Below, piece after piece: positions 40,773 through 49,034 of a stretch of 64,000 bases of DNA. The notes beneath the pieces were generated by a model, which did not search any database, had not been told where the DNA came from, and saw nothing but the letters and a program-made list of their open reading frames with translations. The position numbers were made by a program, and so were the translations under genes. The stretch's first letter is position 1; each line of letters begins with the position of its first letter. Source of the DNA: Chloroflexota bacterium (GTDB lineage Bacteria; Chloroflexota; Limnocylindria; Limnocylindrales; CSP1-4); assembly GCA_919901745.1 (NCBI GenBank), contig CAKKPP010000007.1:1-64000 (forward strand), in the 5' to 3' direction.

Positions 40773-41048
40773 CTATCGGGAGCGGTACAGCCAGTTGCGC
40801 TGATCCGGCTCTGGATCGGCGCGGTAGATCCGGACCATCCAGACGAGACCGAAGATGATCCCAGCGATCCCGAAACCGCTCGTGACCATCTGCCCTGTGA
40901 GGAAGGGCGGGGGCTCGTCGGATAGATCCATCGGGCTGCCGAAGAAGCTCGGTGCCGCGAAGAACAGGAAGGCGGTGACCCCGCTGGCCAGCAAGGCGAT
41001 CGTCAACTCGAGTCGCGCAAGGTAGCGGGCGCGCTGGATGCGGTCCAT
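40773..41048 (-). CDS. small two-helix membrane protein
   Basis: 91 residues with hydrophobic segments at about 15-33 (LTIALLASGVTAFLFFAA) and 52-70 (MVTSGFGIAGIIFGLVWMV), joined by an acidic loop and flanked by basic ends. No family is recognised. The ATG at 41048 is preceded six bases upstream by TATTGT, a likely leaderless promoter. Confidence 0.62.
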   Translation of the reverse strand: MDRIQRARYLARLELTIALLASGVTAFLFFAAPSFFGSPMDLSDEPPPFLTGQMVTSGFGIAGIIFGLVWMVRIYRADPEPDQRNWLYRSR

Positions 41049-41054
41049 GCGCGA

Positions 41055-41060
41055 ACAATA
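41055..41060 (-). promoter_or_regulatory. -10 element (TATTGT) of a likely leaderless promoter
   Basis: On the minus strand TATTGT lies six bases before the ATG at 41048. No Shine-Dalgarno fits between them. Confidence 0.5.
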
Positions 41061-41093
41061 CGCTCGGGATGCAGGCTCGCCGGACTCGCCGGC

Positions 41094-41747
41094 TCAGATC
41101 GCGAGCGACAGGACGAGGAGGGTCTGACCGACGTGGTACGGGACCATGACCGCCAGACGGGACAACGGTGACGCGAGGGCGGCACCGGTCGGATCGGCGA
41201 CGAAGCGCCGCCATCCGAGGACGGCATCGGAGGCCACGAACAGCCACGCGCCGGCCACCAGCGCCGGGGCGAGCGTCGCGGTCGCTGCGACCGCCATCGC
41301 CGAGATCGCGATCAGGTAGGCGATCACCGCGAGCCCCGTCGCTCGGTCCGTGGCCGCTGCACCCGCCGCGATCCGACGACCAGCGACCGCGTAGAGAACG
41401 GCCGCGCCGATCATGCCGATGAGCGCCCCCACGACCTCCAGGGGCCACTGAACGAATGAGCCGAGGTACGCGACCTGGGCCAGGAAGAAGGCCGCGAGCC
41501 CAGCCCGGAATCGCCCACCCGGCAGCAGCAGGACGTCGCCGGCGAGCGAGGCCACGAGCGCGGCGACGACCCACGGACGCGCGCCCACCACGTTCGGCTC
41601 CAGGTTCGCAGCGACACCAAGCAGCGCAACGATGACGGCGGGCTTGGCGAATCGCTCGGTCCGCAGATCAAGCCGGACGACGGCGACCCAGTCAACCACC
41701 GCGATGAGCACGGCCGCAACAGCAAACGTCCAGGCGGGAGACGTCAT
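41094..41747 (-). CDS. YhhN family membrane protein (lysoplasmalogenase-like)
   Basis: 217-residue polytopic protein with about seven to eight membrane helices. The YhhN/TMEM86 pattern is visible: KPAVIVALLGVAAN, then SLAGDVLLLPGGRFRAGLAAFFLAQVAYL with the conserved GD and the acidic pair region, and LFVASDAVLGWRRF with the conserved SD. Eukaryotic relatives hydrolyse lysoplasmalogens; bacterial role uncertain. It is encoded on the same strand as, and just upstream of, the 40773 gene. Confidence 0.8.
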   Translation of the reverse strand: MTSPAWTFAVAAVLIAVVDWVAVVRLDLRTERFAKPAVIVALLGVAANLEPNVVGARPWVVAALVASLAGDVLLLPGGRFRAGLAAFFLAQVAYLGSFVQWPLEVVGALIGMIGAAVLYAVAGRRIAAGAAATDRATGLAVIAYLIAISAMAVAATATLAPALVAGAWLFVASDAVLGWRRFVADPTGAALASPLSRLAVMVPYHVGQTLLVLSLAI

Positions 41748-41826
41748 CGGGGAAGGCGAAGGACGATGCCGATCAGCGTGCGAATGGCAGATCCCTCCCG
41801 TCGGTGGCCACTCAAGCGTCGAACGG

Positions 41827-41832
41827 TATGAT
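41827..41832 (+). promoter_or_regulatory. -10 element (TATGAT) of a likely leaderless ALDH promoter
   Basis: TATGAT ends seven bases before a GTG at 41840 and overlaps the alternative ATG starts 41828 and 41831, so the GTG is favoured as start. No -35 is obvious. Confidence 0.4.
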
Positions 41833-41839
41833 GCCCGAT

Positions 41840-43360
41840 GTGACAAGCGAGACGAAACTCCAGCGAATCGGGAGCGACAACGCCCCATCGTCGTGGGGGC
41901 TGGGCGATGGACAGGCGATCCCCTGGGAGTACGCGCCGGCTCCCGAGTCGCGCGAGATCGTCACGATCAGGGATCGCTACGGCCTGTTCATCAACGGCCG
42001 CGAGGTCGACGCCGCTGACGGCGAGACGTTCGGAACGGTCAACCCGGCCACCGAGGAGACGCTCACCCAGGTCGCGAAGGCGACACCGGCCGATGCCGAT
42101 CGCGCCGTTCGCGCCGCCCGCAAGGCCCAGCGCCACAGCTGGGGCCAGCTGGCCGGCCGCGAGCGGGCGAAGTACCTCTTCCGGATCGCCCGGATCCTCC
42201 AGGAGCGGAGCCGCGAATTCGCCGTCCTCGAGAGCATGGATTCGGGCAAGCCGATCAAGGAGTCGCGCGACGTCGACGTCCCCCTGGCCGCCGCGCACTT
42301 CTGGTACTACGCGGGCTGGGCGGACAAGCTCGACTATGCGTTCCCGGGTCGGGTCGCGAGGCCGCTGGGCGTCGCTGCCCAGATCATCCCGTGGAATTTC
42401 CCCTTGCTCATGCTGGCCTGGAAGATCGCGCCGGCCCTGGCTGCCGGCAACACGGTCGTCCTGAAGCCGGCCTCGACGACCCCGCTGACCGCCCTTCTGT
42501 TCGCCGACGTCTGCCGCCAGGCCGATCTCCCGCCCGGGACCGTCAACATCCTCACCGGGCCCGGCTCGATCGGGATGCACCTCGTCACCCATCCGGGGAT
42601 CGACAAGGTCGCGTTCACCGGCTCGACCGAGGTGGGCAAGAAGATCGCCCGGGGAGTCGCCGGCACCGACAAGGGCCTGACCCTCGAACTTGGCGGCAAG
42701 GCGGCGAACATCGTGTTCGAGGACGCGGCGCTCGATCAGGCGGTCGAGGGCATCGTCAACGGGATCTACTTCAACCAGGGCGAGGTGTGCTGCGCCGGCT
42801 CGCGCCTGCTCGCCCAGGAATCGATCGTCGAGCCGCTCATCGAGAAGCTCAAGGATCGCCTGTCGACGATCCGCGTCGGCGACCCGCTCGACAAGAACAC
42901 CGATGTCGGCGCGATCAACTCACGGGCCCAGCTCGAGAAGATCACCGAACTGGTCGAGTCGGGCAAGGCCGAGGGCGCCGAGTTCTACCAGCCGGCCTGC
43001 GACCTCCCGGAGGTCGGCTACTTCTTCCGGCCGACGCTCTTCACGAACGTCGCGCAGAGCCACCGGATCGCCCAGGAGGAGATCTTCGGGCCGGTCCTCT
43101 CCGTGCTGACGTTCCGAACGCCGGACGAGGCGGTCGAGAAGGCGAACAACACGCCGTACGGCCTGTCGGCCGGGATCTGGACGGAGAAGGGGAGCCGGAT
43201 CCTGTCGATGGCCACGAAGATGAAGGCCGGCGTCGTCTGGGCGAACACGTTCAACAAGTTCGATCCCACCTCGCCGTTCGGTGGATACAAGGAATCCGGC
43301 TACGGCCGCGAGGGTGGGATGCACGGGCTGCACGCCTACGTCCGCCTGGAGGACCGCTGA
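41840..43360 (+). CDS. NAD(P)-dependent aldehyde dehydrogenase
   Basis: About 506-residue ALDH superfamily enzyme that oxidises an aldehyde to the acid. Seen are the Rossmann region IIPWNFPLLMLAWKIAPALAAGNTVVLKP, FTGSTEVGKKI, the catalytic Glu in LELGGKAANIVFED, the catalytic Cys in FNQGEVCCAGSRLL, EEIFGPVLSV and the C-terminal NTFNKFDPTSPFGGYKESGYGREGG. GTG 41840 is chosen from the -10 spacing; ATG 41828, ATG 41831 and GTG 41804 are in frame. With deoC nearby and the truncated ALDH homologue two bases later, acetaldehyde is a likely substrate (inference). Confidence 0.93.
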   Translation: MTSETKLQRIGSDNAPSSWGLGDGQAIPWEYAPAPESREIVTIRDRYGLFINGREVDAADGETFGTVNPATEETLTQVAKATPADADRAVRAARKAQRHSWGQLAGRERAKYLFRIARILQERSREFAVLESMDSGKPIKESRDVDVPLAAAHFWYYAGWADKLDYAFPGRVARPLGVAAQIIPWNFPLLMLAWKIAPALAAGNTVVLKPASTTPLTALLFADVCRQADLPPGTVNILTGPGSIGMHLVTHPGIDKVAFTGSTEVGKKIARGVAGTDKGLTLELGGKAANIVFEDAALDQAVEGIVNGIYFNQGEVCCAGSRLLAQESIVEPLIEKLKDRLSTIRVGDPLDKNTDVGAINSRAQLEKITELVESGKAEGAEFYQPACDLPEVGYFFRPTLFTNVAQSHRIAQEEIFGPVLSVLTFRTPDEAVEKANNTPYGLSAGIWTEKGSRILSMATKMKAGVVWANTFNKFDPTSPFGGYKESGYGREGGMHGLHAYVRLEDR

Positions 43361-43362
43361 TC

Positions 43363-44340
43363 GTGGCCAGCCGAACACCTCAACCGAAGGGAGAAGCCGC
43401 GGCCCGGGCGCGCGTCTCGTCGCGGGCCGTCCAGAAGGCCGCGGACCGGGCAGCGGCGCCGCGGATCGAGGTCCGCAAGACGTACAAGCTGTACATCGGT
43501 GGGGCGTTCCCGCGCACGGAGAGCGGCCGCTCGTATCTCGTGAGCGCAAAGGACGGCACGCCGCTCGCCAACGCCTGCCGCGGGTCGCGCAAGGACCTCC
43601 GCGACGCCGTCCGTGCCGCGCGGCAGGCGTTTCCCGGCTGGGCCGCACGATCCGCCATGAACCGCGGCCAGATCCTGTATCGCGTTGCCGAGCTCATGGA
43701 GGGCCGCCGCGACCAGTTCGTGGAGGAAGTGGCCGCGGCCGAAGGCCTTCGTCCCGATCGCGCGCGACCGCTCGTCGACCGCGCGATCGATCGCTGGGTC
43801 TGGTACGCGGGCTGGGCCGACAAGATCGCCCAGGTCCTTGGCTCATCCAACCCCGTGGCCGCCTCGTACTTCAACTTCACGATCCCCGAGCCGACGGGCG
43901 TGGTCGGGATCGTCGCGCCGGAGACGTCGTCCCTGCTGGGTCTGGTGAGCCGCCTCGCGCCGCCGCTCGTCGCCGGGAACAGCGTCGTGCTGATCACGTC
44001 CGAGAAGCGGCCGCTGCCCGCCGTGACGCTCAGCGAGGTCCTCGCCACGTCCGACGTGCCGGGCGGGGTCGTCAACGTCATCACCGGCCTCAAGAACGAG
44101 CTCGTACCGGTCCTGGCTGCCCACGTGGACGTCGATGCCCTCGACACGTGGGGCGTGCCGGACGCGCTGCGCACGGACGTGGATCTCGCTGCCGCCGAGA
44201 GCGTCAAGCGGATCGCACGGCGCCCGCGCGGCGTCGCCGACGCACGCTTCGACTGGACCGACGACCGCGCCGCCGAGCGCCCCGAGTGGATCGCCGCCTT
44301 CCTCGAGATGAAGACGGTCTGGCACCCGATCGGGGTCTGA
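43363..44340 (+). CDS. ALDH-like protein without the catalytic domain
   Basis: 325 residues aligned to the N-terminal NAD-binding half of ALDH: YKLYIGGAFPRTESGRSY, ARQAFPGWAARSAMNRGQILYRVAELM, WYAGWADKI, TIPEPTGVVGIVAPETSSLLGLVSRLAPPLVAGNSVVLI and VPGGVVNVITG. After residue about 250 (DTWGVPDALRTD) the catalytic domain with Cys is missing, and the protein jumps to a tail EMKTVWHPIGV that resembles the extreme ALDH C-terminus. It cannot be a normal dehydrogenase; it may pair with the upstream ALDH as a subunit or be regulatory. GTG start, two bases after the ALDH stop. Confidence 0.8.
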   Translation: MASRTPQPKGEAAARARVSSRAVQKAADRAAAPRIEVRKTYKLYIGGAFPRTESGRSYLVSAKDGTPLANACRGSRKDLRDAVRAARQAFPGWAARSAMNRGQILYRVAELMEGRRDQFVEEVAAAEGLRPDRARPLVDRAIDRWVWYAGWADKIAQVLGSSNPVAASYFNFTIPEPTGVVGIVAPETSSLLGLVSRLAPPLVAGNSVVLITSEKRPLPAVTLSEVLATSDVPGGVVNVITGLKNELVPVLAAHVDVDALDTWGVPDALRTDVDLAAAESVKRIARRPRGVADARFDWTDDRAAERPEWIAAFLEMKTVWHPIGV

Positions 44341-44342
44341 GG

Positions 44343-44858
44343 ATGGCGGTGCGCACGCGCCAGCTCCACCCGACGATCGCCCCTGGGGCGCGATCGGGGC
44401 GGTTCGAGGAGCGCCGGGTATTCGTGGATGCCACGCCCGACGAGGTCTGGCGGGCGCTCGTCGATCCGGCCCGGGGCGGCGACATGATCCCCGAGGCGTC
44501 TCTCGGAGTTCCGGTCGGCGCATCGTGGCCCGCCGCAGGGTCGCACCGACCGGCCCGGATTCGAATCGGACTGCTGAGTGAAGCCGGACGTGCCACGAGC
44601 GTCGAGGCGCGCCCAGCCGCAACCTTCTGGCTCAGGGTCGAGAGTCCATCGATCCGGACGGACTGGACCTGGCGCCTCGAGCCCGTCGCAGGTGGAACGC
44701 GCGTCGTCCACGTCGGTGCGATCTCGGCGCGAAGCCGGCTGACCGCCGTCCTCGTGCGCCTTGGTCGACGTGATCTGGGCGCGATTGTCGACGAGCACCT
44801 CGCCGCTGTTGCTCGCCAGGTGCGGCGCGCGAACGGTGAGACCGAGAGCGCCGCCTGA
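44343..44858 (+). CDS. SRPBCC (START/polyketide cyclase-like) domain protein
   Basis: 171 residues. The helix-grip pattern is visible: FEERRVFVDATPDEVWRALVDPARGGDMIPE at the N-terminus, alternating strands in the middle (WTWRLEPVAGGTRVVHVGAI) and a C-terminal helix RDLGAIVDEHLAAVARQVR. Members bind hydrophobic ligands. The ATG at 44343 is two bases after the stop of the ALDH-like gene, so it belongs to the same operon. No substrate is predictable. Confidence 0.75.
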   Translation: MAVRTRQLHPTIAPGARSGRFEERRVFVDATPDEVWRALVDPARGGDMIPEASLGVPVGASWPAAGSHRPARIRIGLLSEAGRATSVEARPAATFWLRVESPSIRTDWTWRLEPVAGGTRVVHVGAISARSRLTAVLVRLGRRDLGAIVDEHLAAVARQVRRANGETESAA

Positions 44859-44938
44859 ACGCATCGTTGGCTTCGAGCACGTGGACCCGCTCATGCTCGA
44901 CCGTACGCACGCCACGAGCGGGATGAGGGAATGACCGG

Positions 44939-45862
44939 ATGACCGCCGTGATCGAGACCCGTGCCCTGACGAAGCGCTACGGCGAGCACCGTGGCATCGA
45001 CGAGGTGGATCTCGAGGTCCACGAAGGCGAGATCTTCGGGTTCCTGGGCCCCAACGGTGCCGGGAAGACGACGACGATCCGGGTGCTCCTCGACCTCATC
45101 CGACCAACATCGGGCAGCGCCAAGGTGTTCGGAATCGAAACGACCGTCGACCCGGTGGCAATCCGCCGACGGATCGGCTACCTATCGGGCGAATTCACGC
45201 TCTACGACCGGCTGACCGGGGCGGAGACGATCGACTACTTCGCCAATCTCCGCGGTGGGGTGGATCGGGCCTACCAGGGCCAGCTCGTCGAGCGCCTGGA
45301 CCTCGACGTGTCGCGTCGGTTCCGCGAGTACTCCAAGGGTAACAAGCAGAAGGTGGGGCTCGTCGTCGCCCTCCAGCATCGACCCGAGCTGCTCATCCTC
45401 GACGAGCCGACGGCCGGTCTTGACCCGCTGGTGCAGCAGACGTTCAACGCGCTCATGTTCGAGGCGAAGGCCGAGGGCCGAACGGTATTCCTTTCGTCGC
45501 ACATCATCAGCGAGATCGAGCGTGTCGGCGATCGCGCCGGGATCATCAGGGAGGGACGCCTGGTTCGCGTGGATTCGGTGGCCGGTCTCCGGGACCTCTC
45601 GGCGCACGAGGTGGAGTTGCGTTTTCCGGGCCCGGTGCCGTCGGCGATCTTCGAGGCGATCGAAGGCGTGTCGAACGTGTCGGCCGAAGGGCACACGCTG
45701 CGGATGCTCGTGTCCGGGCCGATCGCCCCGGTCGTGAAGGCCGCTGCCGCCCTCGAACTGACCGACTTCATCAGCCGCGAGCCGAGCCTTGAGGAGATCT
45801 TCCTGAGCGAGTACGGGCGAGAGGTCGCGAGCAGCCGAGAGGTTGTCGGTGGCCGCTCCTGA
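44939..45862 (+). CDS. ABC transporter ATP-binding protein (drug-exporter type)
   Basis: 307-residue ABC ATPase with Walker A GPNGAGKTTT (about 39-48), signature EYSKGNKQKVGL, Walker B LLILDEPTAGLDP and H-loop LSSHIISEIER. The C-terminal domain (about 230-300) is the DrrA/NatA-type extension. Its 3' end overlaps the permease start, so together they form an exporter. The start is ATG 44939. Confidence 0.9.
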   Translation: MTAVIETRALTKRYGEHRGIDEVDLEVHEGEIFGFLGPNGAGKTTTIRVLLDLIRPTSGSAKVFGIETTVDPVAIRRRIGYLSGEFTLYDRLTGAETIDYFANLRGGVDRAYQGQLVERLDLDVSRRFREYSKGNKQKVGLVVALQHRPELLILDEPTAGLDPLVQQTFNALMFEAKAEGRTVFLSSHIISEIERVGDRAGIIREGRLVRVDSVAGLRDLSAHEVELRFPGPVPSAIFEAIEGVSNVSAEGHTLRMLVSGPIAPVVKAAAALELTDFISREPSLEEIFLSEYGREVASSREVVGGRS

Positions 45863-47564
45863 TCGAACCGGGCCGGCGATGGCCGTCGCCGCGTCCGGTG
45901 CCGCCTCGGGCGACACCATCGAGCCGTCAGTGATCGCCCGAATCATGGGCCTCGGGTCCGTGTTCGGAAAGGGCCTGCGCGACAGCCGCCGCGGTGCCCT
46001 GATCATCGGCGTCCTGCTCGGGATCCTCGTCCTGATCACCGGGTCCCAGATTTCCCTTGAATACAACACCGCGATTGAGCGTGCGGCGCTGGCAGCCCAG
46101 ATGTCGGGGTTGCCAGCTGTCTTCCAGGGCATGCTCGGCGAGCCGATCCGGATCGAGACCCTGGGCGGCTTCCTGTCGTGGCGGATGTTCGGGTTCGTGC
46201 CCGTGATGGTCGGGATCTGGTCCATCGTCGCCCTGTCGGGAACGCTCGCCGGTGAGCTCGCGCGGGGCAGCCTGGACGTCCTGGCCGGCGGCCCGATCGG
46301 GCGGCGTCGCCTGGCGATCGTGAAGCTCGGGTCGCACCTCGTGGCGCTGGCGATCGCGGTGCTCATCCTGGCGATCGCGACGTTCATCACGGTCGTGGCA
46401 TTCGGCACCCTCCCGGGCGATTCGCTCGGCATTGAGGCGGCGCTGGGACAGGCGGCGTGGGTGTTCGTGGCGACGCTGGTTCCCGGTTCGGTGGCGTTCG
46501 CGGTCGCCCCGATTGTCGGACGGAGCTCTGCGATCGGCGTCGGGGCGCTCGTGCTGTTCGTCAGCTTCATCGTCAACGGCTATGGCGATCTCGTCCCCGC
46601 CTTCGATGCCATCCGGCCGCTGTCCTATTTCGACCTGACGGCCGGCCATCGACCGCTCGCCGGTGCATGGGATTGGCCGGCGCTCGGGTTGCTGGCCGCG
46701 ATCGTCGCGGCGGTCCTGGCCGTGGGTGTGGTCGTCTTCGAACGGCGCGACCTGCTGGTACCCAGCGAGGGACGCCAGGTCGTCCCGCGACTCGACGCCT
46801 GGATCATGGGGCCCTTTACGCGCTCGCTCGGGGAGCGGCTGCCTGCGGCGCTCGCGTGGGGCGGTGCGCTCGGGCTCTACGGCGTCGTCCTGGCGACTTC
46901 GGCCGATGAGTTCGTGGCCCAGTTGTCGCAGATCCCGCAGGTCATCGAGATGATCGAGCGGTTCTTCCCCGACGCCGACATCCTCTCGGTGGGCGGCTTC
47001 CTCCAACTCGCCTACTTCTCCGAGGCGATCATCCTCGTGGGACTCGCCGCAGCGTTCTTCGTCGCCGGATGGGCGTCGGACGAGGGTGAGCGACGGATCG
47101 AGATGGTCATGGGGGCGCCGGTGAGTCGGGCCGAGTGGGCGATCAGGAGCTCCCTCGGCGTGATGGCGGCGATTGCGATCATGACCCTGATCATCGACCT
47201 CGGCATCATCGTCGGGGCACGAATCCAGGGCGAGGATGGCCTCGGCCTGGCTCTTGGGGTCTCGGTGCTTGGCCTGTACGGGATGGCCGTGGCCGGCGTG
47301 GGGTTGGCCGTGGGCGGCCTGGTCCGGCCGGGAATCGCCGCGGTCGTGGTCGTCAGCCTGACGATCGGGTTCTACCTGCTCGACCTGCTCGGCACGATCC
47401 TGCGGCTTCCCGACGCGATCGTGGGCCTGTCGCTGAACCAGCATCTCGGGCGCCCGATCCTGGGCGAGTTCGATGGGTTCGGGCTCGTCCTCTGTATGGC
47501 ACTGGCGTTCGGTGGGGTCGCGCTCGCGGCGCTGGGCATGAGCCGTCGCGACGTTGGCCGCTGA
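45849..47564 (+). CDS. ABC exporter permease (TnrB3/COG3559-like)
   Basis: About 571 residues with some twelve hydrophobic segments in two halves of six, the arrangement of the antibiotic-exporter permeases such as tetronasin TnrB3. Seen are WRMFGFVPVMVGIWSIVALSGTLAGELARGSLDVLAGGPIGRRRLAIVKL in the first half and VGLAAAFFVAGWASDEGERRIEMVMGAPVSRAEWAI in the second, which are the paired coupling regions. GTG 45849 is the likely start (TTG 45843 is in frame), overlapping the ATPase gene. Substrate unknown. Confidence 0.85.
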   Translation: MAAPDRTGPAMAVAASGAASGDTIEPSVIARIMGLGSVFGKGLRDSRRGALIIGVLLGILVLITGSQISLEYNTAIERAALAAQMSGLPAVFQGMLGEPIRIETLGGFLSWRMFGFVPVMVGIWSIVALSGTLAGELARGSLDVLAGGPIGRRRLAIVKLGSHLVALAIAVLILAIATFITVVAFGTLPGDSLGIEAALGQAAWVFVATLVPGSVAFAVAPIVGRSSAIGVGALVLFVSFIVNGYGDLVPAFDAIRPLSYFDLTAGHRPLAGAWDWPALGLLAAIVAAVLAVGVVVFERRDLLVPSEGRQVVPRLDAWIMGPFTRSLGERLPAALAWGGALGLYGVVLATSADEFVAQLSQIPQVIEMIERFFPDADILSVGGFLQLAYFSEAIILVGLAAAFFVAGWASDEGERRIEMVMGAPVSRAEWAIRSSLGVMAAIAIMTLIIDLGIIVGARIQGEDGLGLALGVSVLGLYGMAVAGVGLAVGGLVRPGIAAVVVVSLTIGFYLLDLLGTILRLPDAIVGLSLNQHLGRPILGEFDGFGLVLCMALAFGGVALAALGMSRRDVGR

Positions 47565-47670
47565 CCCCAGCGTGGGCACGGCCCGGTCGAGTCGCTGCTC
47601 CGCCGACCGCGGTGGCGGGTTGATCGAGCCCCCGCGGCCGGCAGCGATTCCGACCGTCGTCGGGATCACC

Positions 47671-47715
47671 GTCCTCGCGACCACCGTCCTCGCGACCACC
47701 GTCTTCGCGACCCGG
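47671..47715. repeat. 15-bp tandem repeat, three copies
   Basis: GTCCTCGCGACCACC occurs at 47671-47685 and 47686-47700, with a third, diverged copy at 47701-47715. It lies between the exporter permease and the broken EamA gene and is in frame with a short open stretch (TVLATT repeats) ending at a TGA at 47718. Confidence 0.7.
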
Positions 47716-47730
47716 GACTGACGGCGCGTC

Positions 47731-48633
47731 GTGGACCCGCTCGTTCTCGCACTCGTCCTGGGCGCGGCGACGCTCCATGTCACCTAGAACGTCCTGCTCA
47801 AGACGTCCGGCGATCCGCTCCGTGGCGCCACCGTGGCCACCGCGGCCGGCGCGATCCTGCTGGTCCCGGGCGCGACCATCGCATGGCTCCTGGTCGACCG
47901 GCCCCCGATCCCGCCCGAGGCCCTCGGCCTCGGCATCGTGTCCGGCGTGCTCGAGGCGGTCTACTTCGCATTCCTCGCCGCAGCCTATCGGCGCGGCGAC
48001 CTGTCGATCGTCTACCCGTTGGCGCGCGGGACGGCGACCCTGCTCGCGGTCGGGGCGGGAATCCTGATCCTCGGCGAGCGGCTGAGCCCTCTCGGCTACG
48101 CGGGGCTGGGTACCCTGCTCGTGGGCTTCCTCTGGCTCCAGCGACCGTGGCAGATCGTTCGCGCCGTGATGCGCGGCCACGCGGTCGAGGGCGGCGTCCT
48201 GTTCGCGATCGCGACCGGGGTCCTGGTGGCGACGTACTCCGCCGTGGACCGCGTGGGGGTGCGCCTCGTGGAACCGTGGATCTACGCGGCGATCCTCCAG
48301 TTCTTCGCGGCCATCACACTCGTCGGCTGGACGACGTTCCGCTGGCGGTACTCGCACCGCCGCGGGATCGAGTCGATCTTCGCTCGCCTCGCCGGCGACA
48401 AGCGCTCAGCCCTGGGCGGGGCGATCGCGGTGGTGCAGTACCTGCTGATCCTTGTCGCCTTTCGCCTCGCCCCACTCTCCGTGGTGGCGCCGCTGCGGGA
48501 GTCCGCGATCGTGCTGGCGTCGGGCTGGGGCGCGTTCCGGATGCGTGAGGCCGCCTCTCAACGCGACGGGTTGGCGCGGGTCGCGGCGGCCACCCTGATC
48601 GTCATCGGCGCCGTGGTGATCGCCGCGAGTTAG
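47731..48633 (+). pseudogene. EamA/DMT-family transporter interrupted by an in-frame amber codon
   Basis: The frame starting at GTG 47731 reads DPLVLALVLGAATLHVT, then TAG (47785-47787), then NVLLKTSGDPLRGATVATAAGAILL and on to a stop at 48631. Members of this family typically have a Trp at the stop position (HxxWNxLLK), so a single TGG to TAG change explains it. The downstream 282 codons remain open and contain about nine membrane segments with conserved EamA repeats. Either it is a recent pseudogene, a sequencing/assembly error, a readthrough, or translation restarts at GTG 47833. The rest of the gene shows no decay. Confidence 0.75.
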
Positions 48634-48647
48634 GGAACTTTGCTCAC

Positions 48648-48725
48648 GGGTGGCCGGGCGCTCACGGGTCAGGGCGCTCGGGTCGCCGGGCGCTCGGGTG
48701 GCCGGGCGCTCACGGGTCAGGGCGC
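48648..48725. repeat. 30-bp direct repeat
   Basis: A 30-bp sequence beginning GGGTGGCCGGGCGCTCACGG is repeated exactly at 48648-48677 and 48696-48725. The 18 bases between them are a partial third copy. Confidence 0.85.
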
Positions 48726-48774
48726 GGAACCACCGACGACCCCCGGTTCCTCGCACTCTGCCGCCGGGAGAACG

Positions 48775-48882
48775 TTATCCACCGAAATCGGTGCCCCGCC
48801 GCCGGTGGCGGGCAAGCCGGGACCGGATTCGTGCGGGGGTTCGGGCCCCGCAGCCCTCAGGGGCGGTAGAAACCGTGGATAA
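48775..48882. promoter_or_regulatory. pair of opposed DnaA-box-like sequences
   Basis: TTATCCACC (48775-48783) and, inverted, CGTGGATAA (48874-48882) each match the DnaA box core TTATCCAC. They are 90 bp apart in opposite orientation. GTTATCCAC is shared by both arms. They may be regulatory DnaA boxes, or a chance inverted repeat; no dnaA or dnaN is nearby. Confidence 0.3.
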
Positions 48883-48913
48883 CATTCCCGGGGTGAACGT
48901 CTGCAAGAAATTC

Positions 48914-48997
48914 GGTGGCGGAGGGGGTCGGTACGGTGGCGGAGGGGGTCGGTACGGTGGCGGAGGGGGTCGGTACGGTGGCGGAGGGGGTCGGTCC
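48914..48997. repeat. 21-bp G-rich tandem repeat, four copies
   Basis: The unit GGTGGCGGAGGGGGTCGGTAC occurs at 48914, 48935, 48956 and 48977 (last base differs). Each unit has several G-runs, so the plus strand could form G-quadruplexes. The unit is seven codons long, but no supported gene reads through it. Confidence 0.9.
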
Positions 48998-49034
48998 GAC
49001 CTGGATCGCCACCGGCGCCGATGCCGGCCCAGCC

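Larger units (their letters stand above)
48634..49034. other. 401-bp intergenic region with repeats
   Basis: Between the two EamA genes. It holds a 30-bp direct repeat (48648-48677 and 48696-48725), two opposed DnaA-box-like sequences and a 21-bp tandem repeat. No supported gene is seen. Confidence 0.65.

Noticed and set aside
47565-47720. Short coding remnant with TVLATT repeats ending at TGA 47718
   Set aside because: Only about 50 codons, simple 15-bp repeats, and no similarity I can recognise.
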